A stretch of DNA of 7,716 nucleotides from Gammaproteobacteria bacterium (GTDB lineage Bacteria > Pseudomonadota > Gammaproteobacteria > Chromatiales > Chromatiaceae): contig JADWMH010000098.1 of the NCBI GenBank assembly GCA_015767355.1, forward strand, positions 1-7,716, given 5' to 3'. The notes under the pieces are model-generated. The model made no database searches. It was not told where the DNA came from and saw only the letters and a list, made by a program, of their open reading frames with translations. The position numbers and the translations under genes are program-made. Below are positions 1 to 7,391 of this stretch, piece after piece (position 1 is the stretch's first letter; every line of letters begins with the position of its first letter).

Positions 1-1137
1 GAGCAGCAGATGCTGCTGCTCAACAGCAATCGCCTGCAGCAGGAGATGGAGCGGCGCTTTGGTGAAATGCTGACATCCATCAGTCGGGATCATGGCACAT
101 TGCAAGCGCAGTTGGCCGAACGCCTGGAGAAATTTCAGAGTACGACCACAGAATCACTCTCCGAAGGCAGGCTCGGTCAGCAGCAGATCCTCTCAAATGG
201 AGTGGAACAGCTCGGCAACCTGGTCAACCAGGCATTGCTGCAGCATGGCGAAGCGCTTGGCAAACGCGTTCATCAGCTGATGGAGAGCACCGACCAGCGT
301 CTCAAGGAGATCGGCGGAGTGGTGGATGAGCGCCTCAGCAAGGGGTTTGAGAAGACAACGGAAACATTCACCCTGGTGCTGGAACATCTGAACCGTATCG
401 ACGAAGCACAAAAACGCATTGCCGAGCTCTCGTCCAATGTCGTCAGTCTGCAGGAGTTGTTATCTGACAAACGCTCGCGCGGGGCTTTTGGCGAGATGCA
501 GCTTGCCTCGCTGGTCGAGAACCTGCTGCCGCAGAAACACTTCTCCCTGCAGCAGACAATGGGCAATGGAACACGGGTCGATTGTCTGCTGCGCCTGCCC
601 GAACCCACAGGAAACATCGCCGTGGACGCCAAGTTTCCGCTGGAGTCATTTCAACGCATGACTGATACGGCGCAAGTGCAGACAGAACGCCACAAGGCGG
701 GCCGGCAATTTCACCAGGACATCAAGAAACATATCAACGATATTGCTTCAAAATATATTATTCATGGCGAGACAGCCGATGGCGCCATGATGTTCATTCC
801 GGCTGAAGCGGTATTCGCAGAGATCCATGCGCATCATCCGAAGCTGGTTGAGGATGCGCAGCGCAAGAGTGTATGGCTGGTCTCGCCAACCACGATGATG
901 GCTGTGCTGACCACAGCCAGGGCGGTTTTACGTGATGCCGCGACGCAGAAACAGGTGCACGTGATCCGCGATCACCTGTATGCCCTGTCACAGGACTTTG
1001 AGCGCTTTCGCCAGCGCATGGGAAAGCTCTCCCAGCACATCTCACAGGCGCACCAGGATGTAGACGAGGTAGAGATATCTGCCCGGCGGATCAGCAGCCG
1101 TTTTCAAAAAATTGACCAGGTGGAGCTGGATCAATAA
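1..1137 (+). CDS. rmuC: RmuC-family protein (DNA recombination / putative nuclease), 5' end missing
   Basis: The reading frame is open from base 1 to the TAA at 1135-1137, so the true start lies left of the window; the first visible ATG is at 10. Residue numbers below count from that ATG. Residues 1 to about 150 are polar, Gln/Glu/Leu-rich and heptad-like, fitting the long coiled coil typical of RmuC. The conserved domain follows: a DKRSRGAFGEMQL block with Glu at about 162, Asp at about 191 in RVDCLLRLP, and VDAKFPLE with Asp206 and Lys208. Together these resemble the E...D...(D/E)xK arrangement of PD-(D/E)xK nucleases to which RmuC is compared. Further RmuC-like blocks are MMFIPAEAVFAEI and WLVSPTTMMAVLTTARAVLRDA, then a second coiled coil at the end. 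RmuC is known genetically in E. coli for limiting inversion between short inverted repeats; its biochemical activity is not settled. The family assignment is firm. An N-terminal membrane anchor, common in the family, would lie outside the window. Confidence 0.93.
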   Translation, partial: EQQMLLLNSNRLQQEMERRFGEMLTSISRDHGTLQAQLAERLEKFQSTTTESLSEGRLGQQQILSNGVEQLGNLVNQALLQHGEALGKRVHQLMESTDQRLKEIGGVVDERLSKGFEKTTETFTLVLEHLNRIDEAQKRIAELSSNVVSLQELLSDKRSRGAFGEMQLASLVENLLPQKHFSLQQTMGNGTRVDCLLRLPEPTGNIAVDAKFPLESFQRMTDTAQVQTERHKAGRQFHQDIKKHINDIASKYIIHGETADGAMMFIPAEAVFAEIHAHHPKLVEDAQRKSVWLVSPTTMMAVLTTARAVLRDAATQKQVHVIRDHLYALSQDFERFRQRMGKLSQHISQAHQDVDEVEISARRISSRFQKIDQVELDQ

Positions 1138-1141
1138 AGAA

Positions 1142-1310
1142 AGTTTGCAGTTGGCAGTTTGCAGTTTGCAGTAGTCAGCAAAACATGAAAAGAGAGTTTA
1201 TAGTGCTATTTTCGAACTCAGATTTGCATTTCCACGCAGGAGCATGGAAACGAGTTAACTTGTCTTTTACTGCAAACTGCAAACTGCATACTGACGACTG
1301 CAAACTGCCA
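1142..1310. repeat. Compound inverted repeat built from GCAGTTT heptads
   Basis: The left arm (1142-1172) consists of near-tandem GCAGTTT units. The right arm (1269-1310) carries the complementary GCAAACT units. The core 1154-1172 is a perfect 19-nt inverted match to 1269-1287. An outer 10-nt segment, 1142-1151, matches 1297-1306 in inverse orientation. The arms enclose about 96 nt of lower-GC sequence. It lies directly after rmuC and before the next co-oriented gene. I recall GCAGTTT-type intergenic repeats from other proteobacterial genomes, but I cannot confirm the family here. In RNA it could form a long stem and might reduce readthrough from rmuC, although no U-run follows. The pairing is read directly from the sequence; any function is inference. 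Confidence 0.8.
1229..1250. repeat. Degenerate REP-like hairpin inside the larger repeat
   Basis: TTTCCA (1229-1234) pairs with TGGAAA (1245-1250). One C·A mismatch follows, then GC/GC, closing on an AGGA loop (1238-1241). The sequence and the following ACGAG resemble, from memory, a widespread intergenic element of the form TTCCCACGC-AGGA-GCGTGGGAA-CGAG. This copy has changed from CCC/GGG to TCC/GGA and looks decayed. It sits in the spacer between the two GCAGTTT arms, so the two repeat types are nested. The hairpin is seen directly; the family link is recollection. Confidence 0.55.
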
Positions 1311-1372
1311 ATGAATTAGTGGTTGCCTCAATGCCTCAGGCATGATTAGATTCAGCGCAGAAATCATCAATC

Positions 1373-1386
1373 ATCTCGATGGAGAT
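1373..1386 (+). promoter_or_regulatory. Ribosome binding site inside a small hairpin before the TTG start
   Basis: GGAG at 1381-1384 lies 7 nt before the TTG codon at 1392 and is the only good Shine-Dalgarno match there, which decides the start. ATCTC (1373-1377) pairs perfectly with GAGAT (1382-1386) across a GATG loop, so most of the ribosome site could be held in a 5-bp stem. The stem is short and may be accidental. The ATG at 1379-1381 is out of frame with the gene and cannot be its start. Upstream, TTGCCT at 1323-1328 and TAGATT at 1347-1352 form at best a poor sigma-70-like pair (18-nt spacing), which I do not call. Confidence 0.45.
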
Positions 1387-1391
1387 CTACT

Positions 1392-3092
1392 TTGAAAATA
1401 AAATCAGGATTTTTCACGGCGACGGTCGTTATCTTGCTGATGGCATCCAGCCATGTGGCAGCTGCAGCAGATTCTTTGTTCTCCTATGTGCCTGAAGATA
1501 CAATCTATTTTTTCGCTAACAGCAAACCGTTGCCAGCGGATTTTTATGATGAGCAGATGCGTCAGGCAGAACAGGTGCTGGCAATTGCTATTCACCAGAT
1601 GGAGACAGCGCAGAAAACAGCTGCTGACAACAAGAAGGGTAAAGGATCTGCCGCAGGTACTTTAACCGCTGATCTCGGTAGCAGTCAGGCAGGAAAATTC
1701 ATCAGGGAACTGATGCTGGAAGTGCTGCAGAATGCCGAGTCCGGCAAACTTGCGAATATCGGCTTGAGCAGGGATTCACGCAGTATGATATATGGCATTG
1801 GCCTGACGCCTGTGATGCGCGTGGAGATCGAAAATCCTGATGCTGTCATGGCGATGCTGAAACGTGTTGAACAACGAACCGGGTTCAAGCTCAAATTCAA
1901 CAGCTGTGATGGACTGGACTGCCTGGTTGTTGCCGATGACAAGGGGCAGGTGGGCGTTGCACTGGTTATCCATAATGATCATCTGGCTGCCAGCCTGTTT
2001 CAGAATGCATATCGCGACAAAGTACTGCAGCACCTGACAGGCAAGAACAAACCGGAAAAGAGCTACTCTGCGTCGCAGTTCAGGCAGTTTGTTGAGAGCA
2101 ATCACTACAGTGGCTATGGAGAGGGGTTTTTCAAACTGCAGCAGGGCGTGGAAAACCTGCAGAACGTCGCCACAGCCGCCTTGAAACAGCAGGGGGAGGG
2201 CGGCGATATCGACCAGGTGCAAAAATGCTTCGAGGTTGCAAAAGCTGTTGTCGCCCATGCTCCGGAAGTCGTTATGGGGGTCAAGTCGATTCAGGGCCGG
2301 ACGATCAATATGGAAGTCGTTTTGAAAACCACCCCTGAGATCTCGAAGTCATTAATGGCCATTCCGGCGCCACTGAAAACCTTCGAGGTATCAGCCGATC
2401 CTATGGTGGATTTTGGATTCAGCGCCAATGTGCCGAAGCTGCGTGACTCCTTGCTCTCCTTTATGGCATTCCTTGGCGCCACTGGAGAGAAAGCAGGCTG
2501 CAAGGCTATCCGTAAAAAGGCGATGGATGAAGCGTCCATGGGTATCGCGATGGCGATGGGTATGGGAATCACCCAGGTCAAGACGCTCTATGTTGCCATC
2601 GATGAACTCAAGCTTGGCAAAAAAAGTCAGCCGGAGAATGCCAGCGCCCGCTTCTCCCTGATAGCGGACGACCCGATGGGACTGGTGCGTATGCTCTCCA
2701 TGTTTGCTCCTCCGCTTGCCACGATCCAGGTGCCGGATGACGGCGCCTCGGTTCCTCTTCCAGACGGCCTGCTGCCAACCGGTATTCCACCAGTCAGTAT
2801 CAGTCTAAAGGAGAAAAATCTGAATATTGTCATGGGTGAAAAAGCTGCATCCACAACGATGGATGCATCCAAACCTGCATTTTTCTGGTTCACGAGCGAC
2901 GGACCGCGCTACTACTCTATATTTGCACAGCTCATGGAGAGCGCACCGCCATCCGAAGAGATGACTCCACAAGAGCAGAAACAGGCTATAGAGATGATGC
3001 GCCTGATGGGACAATATCAGCCCTGGATGTCGCAGATGATGTATCCGGATGAGCGTGGAATTGTCATGGATATTACAGTGCGTTATCCGTAG
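1392..3092 (+). CDS. Exported protein of unknown function, Met-rich C-terminus (566 aa)
   Basis: I do not recognise a characterised family. It starts at TTG 1392, supported by GGAG 7 nt upstream and by the signal peptide that follows immediately: KIK basic end, hydrophobic stretch at about residues 7-20, and an AAAA/DS cleavage region near residue 26. There is no lipobox cysteine and no convincing further membrane segment, so the mature protein is probably periplasmic. The mature N-terminus reads LFSYVPEDTIYFFANSKPLP. From memory, 'YVPxDTxYxFAN' openings occur in uncharacterised proteobacterial exported proteins of similar length, which I cannot verify here. The protein has four cysteines (CDGLDC, QKCF and GCKA). 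Methionine is frequent, with a cluster in MGIAMAMGMG and nine Met in the last 52 residues (EMMRLMG, WMSQMM). The gene stands alone: a repeat-filled gap precedes it and a convergent operon follows. It is clearly a real gene, from its length, signal peptide, ribosome site and codon pattern. Confidence 0.88.
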   Translation: MKIKSGFFTATVVILLMASSHVAAAADSLFSYVPEDTIYFFANSKPLPADFYDEQMRQAEQVLAIAIHQMETAQKTAADNKKGKGSAAGTLTADLGSSQAGKFIRELMLEVLQNAESGKLANIGLSRDSRSMIYGIGLTPVMRVEIENPDAVMAMLKRVEQRTGFKLKFNSCDGLDCLVVADDKGQVGVALVIHNDHLAASLFQNAYRDKVLQHLTGKNKPEKSYSASQFRQFVESNHYSGYGEGFFKLQQGVENLQNVATAALKQQGEGGDIDQVQKCFEVAKAVVAHAPEVVMGVKSIQGRTINMEVVLKTTPEISKSLMAIPAPLKTFEVSADPMVDFGFSANVPKLRDSLLSFMAFLGATGEKAGCKAIRKKAMDEASMGIAMAMGMGITQVKTLYVAIDELKLGKKSQPENASARFSLIADDPMGLVRMLSMFAPPLATIQVPDDGASVPLPDGLLPTGIPPVSISLKEKNLNIVMGEKAASTTMDASKPAFFWFTSDGPRYYSIFAQLMESAPPSEEMTPQEQKQAIEMMRLMGQYQPWMSQMMYPDERGIVMDITVRYP

Positions 3093-3103
3093 AAACCTTT
3101 TTA

Positions 3104-3170
3104 ACCTCGGAACACACGGAATACACGGAAAATAGAAATTAACCACAGATGAACACAGATGCACACAGAT
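3104..3170. repeat. Short-period intergenic repeat (ACACGGA and ACACAGAT units)
   Basis: Two blocks are visible. In the first, ACACGGA recurs at 3114-3120 and 3123-3129 with 9-base period, preceded by a diverged CCTCGGA at 3105-3111. In the second, three units ending in CACAGAT follow at 10-base period (3141-3150, 3151-3160, 3161-3170). I recall closely similar intergenic repeats in many unrelated bacterial genomes, where their minus-strand translation gives spurious peptides containing VHLCSSVV-like strings; the same string is present here on the minus strand (within 3093-3188). It starts about 12 nt after the stop of the exported-protein gene. No protein role is supported, and its origin is unknown. 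Confidence 0.75.
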
Positions 3171-3195
3171 ATGATGATATCTTTTCATCTGTGTG
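3162..3195. terminator. Hairpin between convergent genes, possible weak terminator
   Basis: CACACAGAT (3162-3170) pairs perfectly with ATCTGTGTG (3187-3195), leaving a 16-nt AT-rich loop. The left strand of the stem is the last unit of the repeat array just upstream. On the plus strand a weak T-rich stretch (TATTTTCT) begins a few bases after the stem; on the minus strand no T-run follows directly. It is the only stem in the gap between convergent genes, so a role in ending one or both transcripts is plausible. The loop is long and the stem AT-leaning, so it is not a textbook intrinsic terminator. Confidence 0.4.
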
Positions 3196-3242
3196 AATCA
3201 TATTTTCTCAAAAGGCCCGTGCATTGTTGAACTAGTTCCTGA

Positions 3243-6200
3243 TCATCGCCTTGCAAGCGCGACATAGAAGATCGGGATCAGCAGCAGGCTCACCAGTATC
3301 GAGAACAGCAGTCCGGAGATGATGACCACGGCGAGCGGCTGCAGCATCTCCGAGCCCTCTCCATGCGCCATGGCCAGCGGCAGCATGCCAAATACCGTGG
3401 TCAGGGTTGTCATGAGGATGGGTTTGAGCCTGATGCGTGCTGCCTCAACCGTGGCATCGATTCTCTGCATCCCGTTTCGACGTTGAATCTCAATGGTTTC
3501 GACCAGCACGATGGCGTTGTTGACAACGATTCCGGCGAGCATGATCATGCCGATCCATACGGGCATGGAGATAGGCGTTTCAGTCATATCGAGGCCAATT
3601 GAAACACCGATGACGCTGAAAGGAACCCCAAGAAGAATTACCAGTGGATTGCGCAGGGATTCATACTGTACGGCCATCACCACCAGCACCAGAAACAGCG
3701 CCAGCGCCAGCAGTGTCATCCCCAGAGAGTGGCTCTGCTGCAGATTCTTGAGGCTGCCTGCCTCGATGATGCCATAGCCATCAGGCAGATCGAGGCTGTG
3801 GGCGATTTCAAGCGCCTCGCGCAGGGTCGACTGCATCTTGTCCGCATCGACGAAGGATGCGCTCACTTCAACGATGCGTTGCTGGCGGTCACGCTGAATT
3901 TTCGACGGGGCAGCCTGTATAAGAATGGTTACAACATCGGCAAGCCGCACAGCAGGATGCTCTTCGCTCTTTCTCAACAGCTGGATATTGTGCAGATCAC
4001 CCGGGCTGCGCCATTGACTCTTCTTTAAGCGCAGACGAACATTGATGCTGCGGTCATCGGCATAGAAGCTGGTGATGATCCTGCCATCGAGGGCTGTGCG
4101 CACCAGCTGGCCGATCGATGACGCATCAATGCCATAACGGGCCGCCTTCTCATGGTCGATTTGCAGCACCATCTCACGAGCCGGGTCTTCATTGGAGTGG
4201 CGCAGGTTATTCAGATTCGGCAGGGTTTGCAGCTTCTCCTTGAGCTGTTCGGCAATCGTGGTCAGAGTCTCCAGATTGGCGCCGCGAACCTGAAGAGAGA
4301 GGTCATCTTCTCCCTGGTTGATGCGGATGCCGCGCATAGAGCGCACATAGGAGCGGATGCGCAGCCCGGGTATTCCCGCATCATCCATCTGTTTACGGAA
4401 CTCTGTGACCCACTCCTGCGCCGTGATCGAGCGCTCTGACGCCTGCTTGAGCAGCACCTGGATCGATGAACGGTTTGGGCGCTCGACCTGGGTGCGCCCA
4501 AAAATAAAACCGCCCACCGTGGTAAAGATGGTATCCACATCGGATTGAGCGCCGATGATCTCCTCCACCCGATGCGTCAACTTGTCCATGGTGTCGATAT
4601 CACTGCCTTCATCAGCGCTCAAAATTACCATGATGGAACCTTCATCCATTTTCGGCAGCAGACTATCCGGCAATTCGAAAAAATCACGTGATGTGACTGC
4701 GATGCCGATGACAAACAGGGCGATGAGAAGGAGCCTGATTATGGCTGGAAGGGATAAGATGCGCTGCAGCAGCCGGCTGTAGCCGCCGGAGACTGCAAAA
4801 GTAGCTGAATCGACAAAGCCTGAATGCTTTGCGGGTTTCAGTCTGCCTGCCAGGGCCGGAATCAAGGTCAGCGAGACTACCATTGCAGCGACGATGGCCG
4901 AGGAGATTGTGAACAGCATCTCCCGAAACAGCAGCCCGATGATGCTGACAAGCAGCATAAAGGGGAGAATGGCGGCCAGGTTGGTGGTGGTCGAGGCGAA
5001 AATAGCTCCGGCGACCTCCCTGACGGCATTCGCAGGGTCAGACTTCATTTGCTGATGACGGTGGATATTTTCCAGCATCACAATGGTGCTGTCGACCAGC
5101 ATGCCGATACCCAGCGCCAGTCCTCCAAGCGTCATGATATTGATACTGAGGCCCACGATTGACATCAGCAAAAAGGTAATCAGCATGGCGACCGGGATAG
5201 CCGTGCCGATAATCAGTGTACGTTTCAGGTCCCCCAGCATCAGGTAGACCACCAGCATTGCCAGCAGCGCGCCGCTTATCGCTGCCTGCAGTGTTGTATC
5301 GATGGCGCTCTTTATCGGTGTGGAATCATCCTTGACGATGGAGAGAGAGATGTCATCGGGAATCATGTTGTTATTCCTGAGTTGTCCCAGCGCCAGTGTG
5401 ACGGCTGTGACCACGTCGACGGTATTCTCTCCGGGCTGTTTCTGGATCGAGACCTTGACGCCCGGCATGCCGTTGCTGCGCACGCGAATTCGCTCCTCTT
5501 CATTGGCGTCGTAGATTGTCGCAACATCGCTGACCTGCAGATTAGAGCGGGGCAGGGTCAGTTTTCCAAAAGCATCGACACTGCTGAATTGTCCGCGTGT
5601 TATGCCGCTGATTTCGCCGCTGCGCATCTCAAGCCGGCCGGTCGCCGTGTCGCTGTTGCTGTTGCTGATGATGTCAGTCAGAGTCGTGATATCGATGCCG
5701 CTGGCCGCCAGCCGTTCCTGATCAACCTCTATCTGAATCTCTCGATTGACCCCGCCGCCAACCTCGATGGCTGCAATCCCGGGGAGATTCAGCAGCAGTT
5801 TGCTCAAGGTGTAATCAGCCCACTCCCTGATCTCCAACGCCGAACGCAGGGTGGAGGAGGCCAGCAGGATCATGACCGGCCGCTGAAAGGGGTCACGCTT
5901 ATAGATGATCGGCGGGTCAATCGTATCCGGCAGAAAACGCCTTGCACGGTCCAGGCGGTTGCTGGCGTCACGCAGTGCGATATCGATATCTTTGTCAAAA
6001 TCGAAGGAGAGATCGATCGCAGAACGCCCCTTGCTGGTGGTCGAATGGATATGCACCACACCCTCGGTGATCGCCAGCTGCTCCTCGAGCTGACGCGTCA
6101 CCTTGTCTTCCATGATCTTCGCAGGCACACCCGGATCCATGACCCTGACGCGCACCTCCGGGTGGATGACATGCGGCAGCAGGTCGATACTCAGGCGCGT

Positions 6201-6302
6201 ATAGGCAAGAAGCCCCAGCATCATCGCGGCAAGCGTGAGCATCACCACGCCGATGGGATGGTGCATGCACCAGGTGCTGATATTGCCGCGGGATTCCTTC
6301 AT
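3243..6302 (-). CDS. RND-family efflux transporter permease, inner-membrane pump (1019 aa)
   Basis: This is the inner-membrane, proton-driven pump subunit of a tripartite efflux system (AcrB/HAE1-like superfamily). Its length is normal for the family (about 1020-1050). The RND layout is complete. TM1 lies at about residues 15-37, then a large periplasmic porter loop containing DPGVPAKIMEDKVTRQLE and DKDIDIALRDASNRLDRA. A membrane block follows with TM4 motif GIGMLVDSTIVMLENIHRH, a second porter loop, and TM8-12 with GIVVNNAIVLVETIE and ARIRLKPILMTTLTTVFGMLPLAM. Asp404 aligns with AcrB Asp407. Ser405 replaces Asp408, Asn928 replaces Lys940, and the arginine matching Arg971 is kept. That pattern suggests a non-AcrB subgroup; substrate cannot be predicted, and the CusA-type metal motif is not evident. 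ATG 6302 is 4 nt after the adaptor's stop with no good ribosome site, suggesting translational coupling. It is the last gene of the operon and converges on the exported-protein gene. Confidence 0.95.
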   Translation of the reverse strand: MKESRGNISTWCMHHPIGVVMLTLAAMMLGLLAYTRLSIDLLPHVIHPEVRVRVMDPGVPAKIMEDKVTRQLEEQLAITEGVVHIHSTTSKGRSAIDLSFDFDKDIDIALRDASNRLDRARRFLPDTIDPPIIYKRDPFQRPVMILLASSTLRSALEIREWADYTLSKLLLNLPGIAAIEVGGGVNREIQIEVDQERLAASGIDITTLTDIISNSNSDTATGRLEMRSGEISGITRGQFSSVDAFGKLTLPRSNLQVSDVATIYDANEEERIRVRSNGMPGVKVSIQKQPGENTVDVVTAVTLALGQLRNNNMIPDDISLSIVKDDSTPIKSAIDTTLQAAISGALLAMLVVYLMLGDLKRTLIIGTAIPVAMLITFLLMSIVGLSINIMTLGGLALGIGMLVDSTIVMLENIHRHQQMKSDPANAVREVAGAIFASTTTNLAAILPFMLLVSIIGLLFREMLFTISSAIVAAMVVSLTLIPALAGRLKPAKHSGFVDSATFAVSGGYSRLLQRILSLPAIIRLLLIALFVIGIAVTSRDFFELPDSLLPKMDEGSIMVILSADEGSDIDTMDKLTHRVEEIIGAQSDVDTIFTTVGGFIFGRTQVERPNRSSIQVLLKQASERSITAQEWVTEFRKQMDDAGIPGLRIRSYVRSMRGIRINQGEDDLSLQVRGANLETLTTIAEQLKEKLQTLPNLNNLRHSNEDPAREMVLQIDHEKAARYGIDASSIGQLVRTALDGRIITSFYADDRSINVRLRLKKSQWRSPGDLHNIQLLRKSEEHPAVRLADVVTILIQAAPSKIQRDRQQRIVEVSASFVDADKMQSTLREALEIAHSLDLPDGYGIIEAGSLKNLQQSHSLGMTLLALALFLVLVVMAVQYESLRNPLVILLGVPFSVIGVSIGLDMTETPISMPVWIGMIMLAGIVVNNAIVLVETIEIQRRNGMQRIDATVEAARIRLKPILMTTLTTVFGMLPLAMAHGEGSEMLQPLAVVIISGLLFSILVSLLLIPIFYVALARR

Positions 6303-6306
6303 TGAA

Positions 6307-7389
6307 TTATTTTGATTCGGCTATTTTGATATCGGCGCCATCCTCGAGACCGAGAAATCCTCGCGTGACAATGGTTTCTCCATCACTGAGGCCGCTGCTG
6401 ATCACAATCTGCCGGGATCCGAAAAATGCGGCTTTGACAGGGCGTTTGAGCGCCTTGTTCTCTTCGACAACATAGACGTAATGCCCGTCCCGGGACTGCT
6501 GCAGGGCCTGATAGGGAATCGATATCTGGTGTTTCAGGGCTGTCTCGAGCCTGACATTGACTGTCTGGCCGATGAGAACGTCCTGCGGCAGTGTCAGTGG
6601 TTTCAGCTCCATCAATCCCATCGCGGTTGTTTCATCGATGGTCGGATAGATGCGGCTGATGGTTGCCGGATACCATTGTTCATCATTTTGAGAGTGCTCG
6701 CCAAAACGAATCGCTGCCTGCATCTGCGGTTTGAACTGCAGCAGCAGGAACTCCGGCAGGCTGAGGTCAATCACCAGCGACTGCGGATCGACAAGTGTCA
6801 GAAAATGGCTGTTTTCAGTCGCCAGGTCACCCGCCTCCAGCAGGCGTTCGGTAATGATTCCGTCAAAAGGCGCCTTGATGGAAGTGCGCCGGATATGCGT
6901 CTTCAAACGTGTCACTTCCGCCTGTTGCACAGCGACTTCGGTTTGTGCCGTCACCAGCTCATCGATGGAGGCTGCTTTTGATTTTGTCAGGCGCTGCAGA
7001 CGTTTGAGATCCTGCGTCTCCTTGTCCAGCCTGGCGCTCTCCTTGGCCAGTTCGGCCTGCAGCAACTCATCGTCGAGATGCACCAGTTCGTCTCCCTGTT
7101 TGACTGCGTCGCCCTCATACCAGGGAAGAGAGATCACCATACCCTCTTCAAGGGTATGGATCCTGACGCTGCGCCGCGCCTTGAGAATGCCCCGGCGCTC
7201 ATAGCTTCTGCTGAGATCGCCCTCATGCACCCGCGTGACGACTACGAGATGCTCTTTCGATTCATGCCTGTTCCCGCTGTTGTTATCTGTCTCCTGCCCA
7301 CAGGCGGACAAGAGCACCAGCATCACTATTGCTATCAGAGATAGCATAGGATGTGTTGAGGAACGAAGCGCATCATTCACAATAGGCAT
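6307..7389 (-). CDS. RND efflux periplasmic adaptor, lipoprotein (membrane fusion protein, 360 aa)
   Basis: This is the HlyD/AcrA-type adaptor that would bridge the RND permease to an outer-membrane channel. I chose ATG 7389 because it falls 2 nt after the upstream gene's stop and puts a lipoprotein signal at the N-terminus: hydrophobic segment at about residues 15-27, then lipobox LSAC with Cys30. A longer in-frame start at 7461 would overlap the upstream gene by 70 nt and bury the signal sequence; ATG 7347 is a shorter alternative. Domain order (numbered from 7389): lipoyl half 1 at about 72-107 (EEGMVISLPWYEGDAVKQGD), Lys/Glu/Gln-rich coiled-coil hairpin at about 108-169, lipoyl half 2 at about 170-201 (IKAPFDGIITERLLEAGD), beta-barrel at about 202-286, and membrane-proximal domain to the end (SIPYQAL, GLSDGETIVTRG). 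The residue after the lipidated Cys is Gly, not the Asp that retains E. coli lipoproteins in the inner membrane; whether this rule applies here is unknown. The family call is firm. Confidence 0.93.
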   Translation of the reverse strand: MPIVNDALRSSTHPMLSLIAIVMLVLLSACGQETDNNSGNRHESKEHLVVVTRVHEGDLSRSYERRGILKARRSVRIHTLEEGMVISLPWYEGDAVKQGDELVHLDDELLQAELAKESARLDKETQDLKRLQRLTKSKAASIDELVTAQTEVAVQQAEVTRLKTHIRRTSIKAPFDGIITERLLEAGDLATENSHFLTLVDPQSLVIDLSLPEFLLLQFKPQMQAAIRFGEHSQNDEQWYPATISRIYPTIDETTAMGLMELKPLTLPQDVLIGQTVNVRLETALKHQISIPYQALQQSRDGHYVYVVEENKALKRPVKAAFFGSRQIVISSGLSDGETIVTRGFLGLEDGADIKIAESK

Positions 7390-7391
7390 GT

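Noticed and set aside
1185..1319. A 44-codon plus-strand frame with ATG in the spacer between rmuC and the exported-protein gene
   Set aside because: It has no ribosome site and is made of the intergenic repeats themselves; its HAGAWKRV segment is simply the translation of the REP-like hairpin region.
1331..1343. Small inverted repeat ATGCC-TCA-GGCAT upstream of the exported-protein gene
   Set aside because: A single 5-bp stem with no second copy and no solid promoter next to it; not enough to call an operator or terminator.
1776..2258. A 160-codon minus-strand frame inside the exported-protein gene
   Set aside because: It is fully antisense to a gene with a signal peptide and a good ribosome site, with no domain or initiation signal of its own.
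2805..3188. A 127-codon minus-strand frame covering the end of the exported-protein gene and the downstream repeat
   Set aside because: Its N-terminal VHLCSSVV-like peptide is the translation of the repeat array and the rest is antisense to a real gene; such frames are typical spurious annotations of this repeat.
3229..3238. Perfect 10-bp palindrome GAACTAGTTC just after the permease stop codon
   Set aside because: Isolated, short and in a non-promoter position; expected by chance at this length often enough that no operator can be claimed.
5382..6305. A 307-codon open frame on the plus strand opposite the RND permease gene
   Set aside because: It lies entirely antisense to a firmly identified RND gene, shows no recognisable domain or signal, and has the skewed His/Asp/Arg composition of a shadow frame. 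Long antisense frames are common opposite RND genes.
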